Shown: one piece after another, positions 44,548-52,596 of the stretch
Layout of the letters: each line of letters starts with the position of its first letter
How positions within the stretch are numbered: the stretch's first letter is position 1
NCBI RefSeq assembly: GCF_000316035.1
Contig: NZ_ANHX01000076.1
Location: forward strand, 145,502 to 209,501
Direction of reading: 5' to 3'
Length of the DNA stretch: 64,000 bases
Source of the DNA: Paenibacillus sp. PAMC 26794
GTDB taxonomy: Bacteria; Bacillota; Bacilli; Paenibacillales; Paenibacillaceae
Program-made: the position numbers and the translations under genes
Notes under the pieces: generated by a model
What the model was told of the DNA's origin: nothing
The model's input: only the letters and a program-made list of their open reading frames with translations
Databases searched by the model: none

Positions 44548-45888
44548 TTATTTCGGTTGAATAACCATGCTGTTGAACGAATCGGCTTCCAGCTCAATGT
44601 GAAGGGTCTGTCCTTCTTCAAGGGTTAGATACAGGTCACGACGGTCCCGGAATGGATTGTTGATGACAATCACGAGACTGTTATCCGGGTTGCGGAAAGC
44701 AACGGATTTTCCGCTCCACGCGCCTGACAGGCCGACTCTTCGAGCACCAGAAACAATATGATGCGCGAAGTGTTTCATCACATAATACTCAGGGTTCCGA
44801 GTAACCTCCTTATTGTCCGGATCTACGGTCATCATGGAGTTCTGCTCCCAGCCCCATGTGCTGCGGCCTTTGGGTTCCAGAACCATGTTCCAGTAGATGT
44901 ACGCGTTCACTCCGTTGCTGAAGTAATGCTGGTAGAGGTTATATACATATTTGGCGTAGTTCCATGAGTTGTTGCCATCGCCGCATTCGTTCTCGGTCTG
45001 CATATAACGTAGCTCCGGATAACTTGCCGAGGTACGTTGAATGGCATTTTTGCCAGCCCATTGATACCCAACACCCTTGATATAGGAATAGGCCTTCGGA
45101 TCACTCAGGACAAGCCCGGCGTACTCATCGAAGTCGTTTGTTTTTTTCTTAATTAATTCTTCCCATGGATCAGGGGCGTTGATCGTTCCCAGCCAGATTT
45201 CCGTATCCAGACCATGCTTGTGAAAAGCCGGGCCCAGATAATCGGCGATAAACTCACGAAGCTGCTCGCCTGTCCACATGCAAGAAGGGAATTTCTGATC
45301 TGCAATCACTTCGTTCTGCACATGCACCTGATGGATCGTAATGCCTGCGTCACGGTAAGCTTGTACAAATTTTACGAAATACAGGGCGTAGGCCTCCAGG
45401 ATATCTTTCTCCCAACGAAGCGTGCCATAGTTATAGGCTTTGGGGGATTTCATCCACGTTGGCGGACTCCATGGGGAGGCGAAGAATTGCAGGTTTGGGT
45501 TATAACTTAGAGCTTCCTTAATGTAAGGAATCAGATATTTGAAATCACGTTTGATCGAAAAATGTTCCATGGCTACGTCGCCGTCCATCTCGTTGTGGCT
45601 ATACCACTGCTCTGCATAATCACTTGCGCCAATCGGCAGGCGACAGATGTTAAACTTGTGCTCACCCTCCGGATGGAAGAGAGAATGAAATACCTCGTGG
45701 CGCTGCTCCTCATTTAAGTGGGATAGAGCCATATAACCAAGCTCGTTGAAACAGCCGCCAAACCCTTCCACAAGCTGGTGCTGTTCACCCGTCAGTTTTA
45801 AGTTAGCGCTTTCATTAGTCGGCACAAAAGATAGCTCTCTCCACGGGTTGTCTTGGGTTGTGGAATAACCAGTGAGCGTGAATGTCAT
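44548..45888 (-). CDS. GH30-family glycoside hydrolase, cytoplasmic
   Basis: A 446-residue enzyme without a signal peptide. Family marks are QLVEGFGGCFNELGY, NICRLPIGASDYAE, FFASPWSPPTWMKS, the acid/base Glu in HVQNEVIADQKFPSC and the nucleophile Glu in MQTENECGDG, followed by the side beta-sandwich (VAFRNPDNSLVIVINN). GH30 includes glucosylceramidase-like beta-glucosidases, beta-1,6-glucanases and beta-xylosidases. The cytoplasmic location suggests it finishes imported oligosaccharides. GAGGAGG precedes the ATG. It is monocistronic. Confidence 0.9.
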   Translation of the reverse strand: MTFTLTGYSTTQDNPWRELSFVPTNESANLKLTGEQHQLVEGFGGCFNELGYMALSHLNEEQRHEVFHSLFHPEGEHKFNICRLPIGASDYAEQWYSHNEMDGDVAMEHFSIKRDFKYLIPYIKEALSYNPNLQFFASPWSPPTWMKSPKAYNYGTLRWEKDILEAYALYFVKFVQAYRDAGITIHQVHVQNEVIADQKFPSCMWTGEQLREFIADYLGPAFHKHGLDTEIWLGTINAPDPWEELIKKKTNDFDEYAGLVLSDPKAYSYIKGVGYQWAGKNAIQRTSASYPELRYMQTENECGDGNNSWNYAKYVYNLYQHYFSNGVNAYIYWNMVLEPKGRSTWGWEQNSMMTVDPDNKEVTRNPEYYVMKHFAHHIVSGARRVGLSGAWSGKSVAFRNPDNSLVIVINNPFRDRRDLYLTLEEGQTLHIELEADSFNSMVIQPK

Positions 45889-46089
45889 GTGAATTTCCTC
45901 CTCGCTTGAACCTCAGTTGTCATATATATTACGTTCAGTATAACAACTCCCACTGCAAAAGAAGATATGCTAAACCGTGTGAAATTTACCCTAATCCAAG
46001 ATAGAGCACCACGAGTACGTTTCCGCACAGACAGATCTTATGCTGTATTTGCTTGTAATCGGCGATGTCCATATACCATTATCCAATGT

Positions 46090-46136
46090 CATAGCGAAGA
46101 TCCCCGCTGATTGTTCAGACGGGGACTTTCGCTATG
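46090..46136. terminator. hairpin downstream of LRR gene
   Basis: CATAGCGAA...TTCGCTATG with inner TCCCCG/CGGGGA. It lies 45 bases after the minus-strand LRR stop. No clear T run on that strand. Confidence 0.6.
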
Positions 46137-46180
46137 TTTCTCATATTCTCTTATGGCTGAAAATGAACGTGAGACACAAC

Positions 46181-47707
46181 TTATGGCTGCACACTCTCAC
46201 CAAGCTGTTTATTTTCAAAAATCAGAATCGTTTTGCTGCTCCCGATATAACCAACAGAGGTATTGAATTGCTCTGAGATGAAGCGTACCGGTACAAAAGC
46301 TTTACCATTTTTCATCAGAAGAGGAGCATCATTGATCGTAAGCGAATCATTCACGACGACTTGCTTGTTGCCCACGCTCCAGCGGATGGTTTTGTCATTC
46401 TGTGTGATCACAGCTTCGCGTGTACCACTGTTCCAGTTCACACTGGCGTTTAACTGCTCCGAGACAAATCGCAGAGGCACATAGGTCCGCCCTTCATCGA
46501 TAAAAGGTGCAGCATCCAGTACATAAGCGCGATCTCCTACATAAGCAGTGGTGGACCCTTCAATCAGACGCTGGAAGCTGCCCTGCGGCGTTCGTTTCTG
46601 CTCCCGCACATTCATCCGGTTCAGAAGCTGCATCGTATGACTGCCGCTCACAACATCCAGATAGTTGTTCTGCACCGTGAGTCCCGCAGGTTCAACCTCT
46701 GAGGTAGATGTCTGAATACCGGACGATAACGAGGTGGAGGCCGAGATATCCTGTATGGCATTTGCCGCTGACTGATCACGGGTAAACGTAAAACCTGCAA
46801 TCGGTGTTAGATCCCACACCCGGTTGTTGGACAATTTCAATACATCCAGGTTGGATAGTTGCCGAAGAGGTTCCAGATCATAGATCTGATTGGATTCTGC
46901 ATTCAGCTCCTTCAGCACAGTTAGTCCCTCAAGCCCCTTAAGGTGCTGTACTTGGTTACCAGAGATATCAAGTGTCCGCAGCCGTGTCATGTGCTTCAGT
47001 GGTGTCAGATCCGTGATTTGGTTGCCTGCCACATTCAGGTTCCGCAGCGTATTTGGCAGTTCTGCCAGTACATCCAGCGTCTGAATCTGGTTATTCGCCA
47101 CATTGAGTTGTTGGAGTCGCGTTTTACCCATGAGCGGTGTCAGATCGCTAATCGTATTGTTTGAGATCTCAAGCCATTTCAGTGCATCCGCATCCGAGAG
47201 GGCCGCAAGACTGTCGATCTGGTTACCGCTGGCGTGGAACGTATGTAATCGGTTGAACCCACGTACAACCTCTATGGAAGATATGGAATTGTTGCTGATA
47301 TACAGCCGTCCCAAGTCTTTCAATTCAGTAAGTGCGTCTATGGATGTAACGTAATTATTGCGAACATCGATCTCGCGAAGCTGGGTGAGGTGCGCCAGCG
47401 GTGTGAGATCCTCAATCTCATTCCCATATAATCGAAGGTGAGTCAGATTGGTTGCATATTCGAGACCGGTCAGGCTGTGAATACCTGCATTGCTCAGATC
47501 TACCACTTCAAGCTGCTCCAGATCCGTTGAAGTTAATGGCACATCCAGAGGTTTGTTCAGGATTAACTTCAGTCCGTCCTCCAATGCGGGATCTTCAACG
47601 ATTCCCTCGCCCAAGTCCGTAGTTGTGTAAGCCATGGCTTGCCCCGATGCCCCGAGACTCAGGATGAATACTAGAAATAGTAGCGTCATTCTTCTCATTG
47701 CATGCAT
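46181..47707 (-). CDS. secreted leucine-rich-repeat protein with copper-amine-oxidase-N domain
   Basis: A 508-residue exported protein. The signal peptide ends near SGQAMAY (about residue 26). About eleven internalin-type 22-residue leucine-rich repeats follow (about 55-310; for example LTHLRLYGNEIEDLTPLAHL). The C-terminal 110 residues contain two copper-amine-oxidase N-terminal-like (stalk) units, FIDEGRTYVPLRFVSEQLNA and MKNGKAFVPVRFISEQFNT, a domain widespread in Paenibacillus surface proteins and thought to mediate cell-wall or protein contact. There is no SLH or sortase motif. It is probably a protein-binding surface factor. GGAGGG precedes the ATG. Confidence 0.9.
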   Translation of the reverse strand: MHAMRRMTLLFLVFILSLGASGQAMAYTTTDLGEGIVEDPALEDGLKLILNKPLDVPLTSTDLEQLEVVDLSNAGIHSLTGLEYATNLTHLRLYGNEIEDLTPLAHLTQLREIDVRNNYVTSIDALTELKDLGRLYISNNSISSIEVVRGFNRLHTFHASGNQIDSLAALSDADALKWLEISNNTISDLTPLMGKTRLQQLNVANNQIQTLDVLAELPNTLRNLNVAGNQITDLTPLKHMTRLRTLDISGNQVQHLKGLEGLTVLKELNAESNQIYDLEPLRQLSNLDVLKLSNNRVWDLTPIAGFTFTRDQSAANAIQDISASTSLSSGIQTSTSEVEPAGLTVQNNYLDVVSGSHTMQLLNRMNVREQKRTPQGSFQRLIEGSTTAYVGDRAYVLDAAPFIDEGRTYVPLRFVSEQLNASVNWNSGTREAVITQNDKTIRWSVGNKQVVVNDSLTINDAPLLMKNGKAFVPVRFISEQFNTSVGYIGSSKTILIFENKQLGESVQP

Positions 47708-47768
47708 TCCCTCCGATTTTTAGAATTATAAAATAATCCGAACAGATTGAGTTAGATAAGTATAGTAT

Positions 47769-47996
47769 TTACACGATAACAGCGACCGGAAGGTTGTTCT
47801 GCCTACCGAGTGTCCAGTGTGAATTGAAGAGTTTAACATATACAGGTTCGGCTAAAAGCACATCTATAGTTATTAACCCGTCAACAGGGAAAAGGAACAA
47901 GAAATTTCGTAATGGGTATTTCTCTACTTCTATTCTATATGAAACAAACCCTGCTCTGCACTCTTCAGAGGCATCTTTATAAAAAAATTTAAACAT
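47769..47996 (-). CDS. possible small hypothetical protein
   Basis: A 75-codon minus-strand frame with natural-looking composition (YPLRNFLFLFPVDGLITIDV, LLAEPVYVKLFNSHWTLG). The only ribosome-binding-like sequence (GGGAG) touches the ATG, which is poor, and an opposite frame of similar length exists. It could be a decayed gene or chance. No other gene is seen in 47708-48070. Confidence 0.25.
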   Translation of the reverse strand: MFKFFYKDASEECRAGFVSYRIEVEKYPLRNFLFLFPVDGLITIDVLLAEPVYVKLFNSHWTLGRQNNLPVAVIV

Positions 47997-48070
47997 CTCC
48001 CGTAGACCCTATTCAATCTACCCTTGAAACGGGTATAGATGAAGTAAAGATGCCATGTGGAGGAGAAGAT

Positions 48071-48967
48071 GTGAGTATGCGTCAAGCCATGATCATTAGT
48101 AATCCATCGTCAGGTAAGGAAGAGGCCGAGCAGTATGTGTCCCAAGTCAGAGAAATTCTGGAGTCACAGCAGTATGAGGTGGTGGTTAATGAGACGGCCG
48201 GGGAAGGTGATGCCACCAACTACTGTCTGAGCGCCTGCAAAGACGGCTGTGATCTGGTCATCTCCATCGGAGGCGACGGTACACTGCATGAGACGATTAA
48301 CGGCATGATGGATCAGGATCATCGTCCCCAACTGGGCGTTATACCGCTAGGTACGGTGAATGATTTTGCGCGTGCGCTGAATATCTCGCTTGACCCGGAA
48401 GAAGCCATTAGGCAGTTACGTTCGAATCAGACCCATATCGTGGACTTGGGGAAAATCAATGATCGCCTGTTTGCCAACGTTGTGGCTGCGGGTTCTTTGG
48501 CAGAAGCATTGTTCTCCGTATCTTCGGAAGAGAAGTCGAAGTTGGGATCATTCGCATATCTGAAAGAAGGCTTGAAAGACCTGGTGAATACACCAGCCAA
48601 TCATCTAACCATCGAATATGATGGACAGATCTGGGAGGGGGAATCGCCACTTTTTCTGGCGGCGCTGACCAACTCGGTCGGAGGATTCGAGAAGTTGTCC
48701 CCGGATGCAGAGGTGGACGATGGTCTGATACATTGTTTTGTCGTTCGTAATATCAGTGTGTTCAACAGTCTGACCCTGGGCACTTCCCTGTTATTTGGTA
48801 GTCTGAAAGACCATAAGGACGTGGACTATTTTACAGCCAAAGAAGTTCATGTTCGCTCGGACGAAGCCATTCGCACCAATGTAGATGGGGAAGAAGGTCC
48901 TGCCCTGCCAATTCATATCCGTGTCCTGCCAAGGCACATTGAGGTTATCGTACCGGAAGAAGTATAA
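48071..48967 (+). CDS. diacylglycerol/lipid kinase (DagK/YegS family)
   Basis: About 298 residues. It has the family's nucleotide signature: MIISNPSSGK at the start, SIGGDGTLHETINGM, and PLGTVNDFARAL. The C-terminal beta-domain ends with RVLPRHIEVIVPEE. Members phosphorylate diacylglycerol (DgkB) or related lipids at the inner face of the membrane; short BmrU-like paralogues have unknown lipids. GGAGGAG at 48059-48065 suits the GTG at 48071 best. ATG 48077 and ATG 48050 are alternatives. It stands alone. Confidence 0.88.
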   Translation: MSMRQAMIISNPSSGKEEAEQYVSQVREILESQQYEVVVNETAGEGDATNYCLSACKDGCDLVISIGGDGTLHETINGMMDQDHRPQLGVIPLGTVNDFARALNISLDPEEAIRQLRSNQTHIVDLGKINDRLFANVVAAGSLAEALFSVSSEEKSKLGSFAYLKEGLKDLVNTPANHLTIEYDGQIWEGESPLFLAALTNSVGGFEKLSPDAEVDDGLIHCFVVRNISVFNSLTLGTSLLFGSLKDHKDVDYFTAKEVHVRSDEAIRTNVDGEEGPALPIHIRVLPRHIEVIVPEEV

Positions 48968-49114
48968 CTTATTCTTTTGTATCTATAGGCTGGAATGAAG
49001 AACCTATCATTTCTCCATATGAATGTAGGATAAAGCTATTGAAACCGATTGCAGATATATGTCACAATCAAAGGTAAGATACACGATAATATTCGAATAT
49101 GGAGGGAAAACATC

Positions 49115-50032
49115 TTGAGAACGATTAAATTGGGCAGCAGTGCACTAGAAGTACCTGTAGTCGCGGTGGGCTGCATGCGGATTAATTCACTAGACGGTAA
49201 GGAAGCCGAACATTTTGTTCGTTCTGCAATGGAGGTTGGCGCAAATTTCTTTGACCATGCCGACATTTATGGTACAGGAACATGTGAGGAGATCTTCGCC
49301 GAAGCGGTACAGATGAATCCCCAAGTTCGTGAAAATATGATTCTTCAATCCAAATGCGGTATCCGCAAAGGCATGTTTGATTTCTCCAAAGAGCACATCC
49401 TGAATTCAGTCGATGGCATCCTGCAACGTCTGAAAACAGAATATCTTGACGTACTGCTTCTGCACCGTCCAGATACATTGGTTGAGCCGGAGGAAGTGGC
49501 TGAAGCCTTTGATCAACTGGAGCGCGAAGGTAAAGTGCGTCACTTCGGGGTATCCAACCAGAATCCGAACCAGATCGAATTGTTGAAAAAATACGTGAAA
49601 CAGCCACTGGTAGCCAACCAGTTGCAGATGAGTATTACCAATACGACGATGATTGACAGTGGCATCAACGTGAACATGGAGAACGATGCCGCGGTTAACC
49701 GTGACGGTAGCATTCTTGATTACTGTCGTCTGCATGATATCACCATTCAGCCGTGGTCCCCGTTCCAGTACGGATTCTTCGAAGGCGTATTCCTGGGTAG
49801 CGACAAGTTCCCGGAATTGAATGCCAAGATCGACGAGATTGCTGCGAAGTATGACGTGAGCAATACAACGATTGCAATCGCCTGGTTGCTTCGTCACCCT
49901 GCGCAGATGCAACCTGTGACAGGCACGATGAATATTGAACGTCTGCAAGACTGTGTAAAAGCAGGAGATGTTCATCTTACGCGTCCAGAGTGGTATGAAA
50001 TTTACCGTGCGGCAGGCAATATACTGCCTTAA
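49115..50032 (+). CDS. aldo/keto reductase (YdhF-like)
   Basis: About 305 residues from TTG 49115, which has GGAGGG at good spacing; the longer frame from 49049 has no such site. The barrel shows the catalytic tetrad in place: Asp and Tyr in FFDHADIYGTG, Lys in ILQSKCGI and His in LLLHRPD, with an NADPH site near the C-terminus (IAIAWLLRHPAQMQPVTGT). The GCMRI start is typical of the YdhF subgroup. The substrate is unknown. A good terminator follows. Confidence 0.92.
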   Translation: MRTIKLGSSALEVPVVAVGCMRINSLDGKEAEHFVRSAMEVGANFFDHADIYGTGTCEEIFAEAVQMNPQVRENMILQSKCGIRKGMFDFSKEHILNSVDGILQRLKTEYLDVLLLHRPDTLVEPEEVAEAFDQLEREGKVRHFGVSNQNPNQIELLKKYVKQPLVANQLQMSITNTTMIDSGINVNMENDAAVNRDGSILDYCRLHDITIQPWSPFQYGFFEGVFLGSDKFPELNAKIDEIAAKYDVSNTTIAIAWLLRHPAQMQPVTGTMNIERLQDCVKAGDVHLTRPEWYEIYRAAGNILP

Positions 50033-50074
50033 ATCCAAGTTATAGTGAGCATGATGACTGCTGAGTCAGTTGAG

Positions 50075-50106
50075 AACACGAGCCCGTAGATGGCTCGTGT
50101 TTTTTG
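50075..50106 (+). terminator. terminator after aldo/keto reductase
   Basis: AACACGAGCC-CGTAGAT-GGCTCGTGTTTTTT, a perfect stem with a T run. Confidence 0.93.
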
Positions 50107-50218
50107 TCTATTTTCAGGTTTGATGTCAGGCGCGTTTTCGATATAAAATAAGGATAGGAGTGTCCGTTTTATAAAAGGATTAAAATGGTTTTAATACAAA
50201 TTAGTTGAAATTATTATA

Positions 50219-50265
50219 TTGACCGATACTTTCTAATTACATATAATTACTTTTGCATACCGATA
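50219..50265 (+). promoter_or_regulatory. promoter of RRNPP-type regulator with flanking repeats
   Basis: TTGACC (50219-50224), a 17-base spacer and TATAAT (50242-50247) form a near-consensus promoter. The heptamer ACCGATA occurs twice, at 50222-50228 overlapping the -35 and at 50259-50265 just after the expected start. The two copies are natural candidates for an autoregulatory binding site. Confidence 0.75.
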
Positions 50266-50305
50266 ATCCTGTTTATGTTTTTTTATTTTGGAGGGTGGTG
50301 TTCGT

Positions 50306-51688
50306 TTGGAGTCGACAACCACGATACGCGATCACTTGGAAAGTTATCTGAAGCGTGAGCAGATGTCCATTAGTCATTTTTCGGAAACGTCAGGGATTAA
50401 TTCGGGTACGCTCAGCAATATTTTGAATAAAAATCGGCCGATTGCCATGCAGCAGTTGGATCGTATTACTTCCGCCATGAGACTGGAAGAAGGTTACTTC
50501 TATGAGTTATACATAGATGAGTGCTTTGTACACGCGACCCCGGACTGGCGAAGACTGGGACCCTTCCTTCATCGCTGTGCCGAGTTGGACAAGTTGGACT
50601 GTATTGAAGAGGTTATTCGTCTGATGATGGATAATCTATCCTATATTCCTTTGTTATTTGATGTGGCTGAAGAATTCTTCCAAGCGGGTAAATTCAAACC
50701 GGCCATTCTTCTATATGAAAACATTGCTGAAAGCGAGAAAATGCAACATTCCGAGCGGCTTGCACTCTGTCAGTATCGACTGTTCCGGTTGGGACTGACC
50801 AATGATCAGCAGCGGAATCTGATTATTGCAGCCCGGTTCGAATACTATGTGGATCGGCTGGATGAGCGCTATCAATTGGATGCGCTTAACGAACTGATTA
50901 ATGCTTTTGGAGCATTGCATAGATGGAACAAGGTTCAGGAGTTATCTGAAAAATTGAAAGTAAAAGCGTCCATCCATTATGAGATGAATGGCCGAAGGAA
51001 ACAAGAAGAGACCAAAAGACCAATTGTCTTCTATATTCTGTACTCCGATCTAGCTGCAGGAAGTGCCTGTTATCATTTGAAGGACTACACCGGCGCCCTA
51101 AAATATGTTTCTTTATATTCGGATAATCGCTGGGTGAGGAACCCGGATAAAGATGAAATCGTTGTTATGAATCAGTTTCAGGAATGGGCTGAAGCTAATC
51201 GATATATATATCATTTAATGGGCGGTCATTTTGAGGTGTTACCTGATTATCTGGCGTATATCTCAACGAAGGAAAATGAGATATTCCCAGCGCTGTGTGA
51301 TATTGTAACAGCGGCTAATCGTTATGATAAGGATATTGATCATGTTCTCAAACAGTATGAATCGTACTTCACTTATCAGGAACAGAGTAACCGAATTGGC
51401 AAAGTGAGCAGACAGGTTACGGATGATCGATATTTACGACTTTTAGCAGATTTGGGTGCATATTATTTAAAGAAAGACGAGTATCATTTAGGTATAGAAT
51501 TTGTGCTAGATAGTTTAAAATTTTCTATTGAAATTAGCAGTGGACGAGGTATGCTTAGAGGTGTCGGACTGTTTGAGCAATACCGGGAATTTGCATCTGA
51601 GACGGCGAAACAGCAATACAAAATGATAATTAGTGAGGTGCAGAAACTCAATGAAGAGAAAGTTGGCTTTGCTGATAGCTACCTGTAG
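50306..51688 (+). CDS. RRNPP-type HTH/TPR quorum-sensing regulator
   Basis: About 460 residues from TTG 50306, with GGAGGG eleven bases upstream. The N-terminus is a Cro/C1 helix-turn-helix (about 5-60; QMSISHFSETSGINSGTLSN then ILNKNRP). The rest, about 75-455, is a series of helical pairs of TPR type (for example AEEFFQAGKFKPAILLYENI and LRLLADLGAYYLKKDEYHLG). This is the plan of Rap/NprR/PlcR/AimR proteins, which change activity on binding a re-imported peptide. The next gene, in another frame and overlapping by 38 bases, encodes a small exported peptide precursor, as expected for a receptor-peptide pair. The regulated genes are not known. Confidence 0.85.
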   Translation: MESTTTIRDHLESYLKREQMSISHFSETSGINSGTLSNILNKNRPIAMQQLDRITSAMRLEEGYFYELYIDECFVHATPDWRRLGPFLHRCAELDKLDCIEEVIRLMMDNLSYIPLLFDVAEEFFQAGKFKPAILLYENIAESEKMQHSERLALCQYRLFRLGLTNDQQRNLIIAARFEYYVDRLDERYQLDALNELINAFGALHRWNKVQELSEKLKVKASIHYEMNGRRKQEETKRPIVFYILYSDLAAGSACYHLKDYTGALKYVSLYSDNRWVRNPDKDEIVVMNQFQEWAEANRYIYHLMGGHFEVLPDYLAYISTKENEIFPALCDIVTAANRYDKDIDHVLKQYESYFTYQEQSNRIGKVSRQVTDDRYLRLLADLGAYYLKKDEYHLGIEFVLDSLKFSIEISSGRGMLRGVGLFEQYREFASETAKQQYKMIISEVQKLNEEKVGFADSYL

Positions 51689-51806
51689 TATCGTTGTATT
51701 CATCGTAGCTCCTGCTACGGAACCTGTCCCAGGCAAGGAAAGCCCGAATCCCGAAAGCCCGAACCCCGAAATTATGAGACCCGCTGATCATGGATTTGGA
51801 ACTTAA
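51651..51806 (+). CDS. exported Phr-like signalling pro-peptide
   Basis: A 51-residue ORF starting inside the end of the regulator gene. It has a basic start and hydrophobic core (MKRKLALLIATCSIVVFIVA), a signal-peptidase-like end near APATE, a Pro/Glu-rich spacer with a repeated ESPNP unit, and the C-terminus RPADHGFGT. In Phr, NprX and PapR systems, the last five to ten residues are cut out, imported by Opp and bound by the TPR regulator. By analogy the signal would be ADHGFGT or a near neighbour. GAGGTG lies eleven bases ahead of the ATG. A strong terminator follows. It is too short for most gene callers. Confidence 0.78.
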   Translation: MKRKLALLIATCSIVVFIVAPATEPVPGKESPNPESPNPEIMRPADHGFGT

Positions 51807-51813
51807 TAAAAGT

Positions 51814-51855
51814 AAAGAACGCTTCTGAATTCATTTCAGAAGCGTTCTTTTTTTG
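51814..51855 (+). terminator. strong terminator after pro-peptide gene
   Basis: AAAGAACGCTTCTGAA and TTCAGAAGCGTTCTTT form a 15-pair stem followed by TTTT. It closes the regulator-peptide transcript. Confidence 0.95.
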
Positions 51856-51945
51856 TGTATCAAAGTGGAAGAATAAGTATGTCGTATCTCACATGCGCTT
51901 ATGATTGGCATAATACACTAAAATATGACAAAAAGGAGGGATACT

Positions 51946-52116
51946 ATGGATCGCCTGGATTTGATATCACGGATCGAAGATGCCAGACAGTTGTTATATC
52001 GCATGCATATGGAATACGGCAGTCTGCTTCATCCGGAAGTGATCCAGCAATCCGTAGTCCTGGACGGGCTTATTAATCAATACAACAGAGCCAAGGTAGG
52101 AAAGGCAATGAATTAA
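51946..52116 (+). CDS. Spo0E-like aspartyl-phosphate phosphatase
   Basis: A 56-residue protein from ATG 51946 with AAGGAGGG six bases upstream. It has the Spo0E-family two-helix form: LISRIEDARQLLYRMHMEYG, then a loop, then VIQQSVVLDGLINQYNRAK, with the signature SxxLDxLI/VxxY. In Bacillus, such proteins remove phosphate from Spo0A~P and delay sporulation. It follows directly after the RRNPP-peptide cassette in the same direction but beyond a terminator, so it has its own promoter. It may be a target or simply a neighbour. Confidence 0.88.
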   Translation: MDRLDLISRIEDARQLLYRMHMEYGSLLHPEVIQQSVVLDGLINQYNRAKVGKAMN

Positions 52117-52143
52117 GTTCGCCTATTTACATTTGCGTTTTTG

Positions 52144-52174
52144 TATACTATAGTTAGTTACATGAGTAACTAAC
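52144..52174 (+). promoter_or_regulatory. -10 element and perfect palindromic operator
   Basis: TATACT (52144-52149) is followed at once by GTTAGTTAC-ATGA-GTAACTAAC (52153-52174), a perfect 9+9 inverted repeat over the expected start of transcription. It is well placed as the operator of the GntR-type repressor encoded next. Confidence 0.75.
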
Positions 52175-52215
52175 CGACTAACTGACTAATGAATACGTAT
52201 GAAAGTTGGAAGCAC

Positions 52216-52596
52216 ATGAAATCGACTTTGGATGAATCTCAGCCTATTTTTCATCAGATTGCCACAATGATTATGGACGATATTGTGGAGGGCAGATTGA
52301 AGGTGGAAGAACAGGTTCCCTCAACCAATGAACTGTCACGCTTCTACAATATCAATCCGGCTACAGCCCGCAAAGGACTTCAGGAACTCGTGGACAAGGG
52401 GATTATATACAAACAGCGAGGTGTTGGAATGTTTGTTTCAAAGGGAGCAAGAGAAGCATTGCTCGTTGAACGGAAGCAAGATTTTTATGAAGAATACATC
52501 AAGCCTTTACTTGAAGAAGCCAGACGGATTCACATGAATGAAGACATGATTATTGATCTGATTCGCGGCAAGAAGGATAAGGAGAGTGAGTTATGA
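52216..52596 (+). CDS. GntR-family regulator, YtrA type
   Basis: About 126 residues. The N-terminal winged helix is typical of GntR/YtrA: QPIFHQIATMIMDDIVEGRL, VPSTNELSRFYNINPATARK, then a wing IYKQRGVGMFVS. A short helical tail follows instead of a large ligand domain, which defines the YtrA subgroup that represses linked ABC transporter genes in response to cell-envelope stress. The ATG at 52216 is preferred by family alignment; an ATG at 52189 without a ribosome binding site is an alternative. The stop overlaps the ATPase gene start by four bases. Confidence 0.9.
   Translation: MKSTLDESQPIFHQIATMIMDDIVEGRLKVEEQVPSTNELSRFYNINPATARKGLQELVDKGIIYKQRGVGMFVSKGAREALLVERKQDFYEEYIKPLLEEARRIHMNEDMIIDLIRGKKDKESEL

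Noticed and set aside
49406..50038. A 210-codon minus-strand frame over the aldo/keto reductase
   Set aside because: Antisense of a conserved enzyme whose catalytic tetrad is intact; no ribosome binding site.
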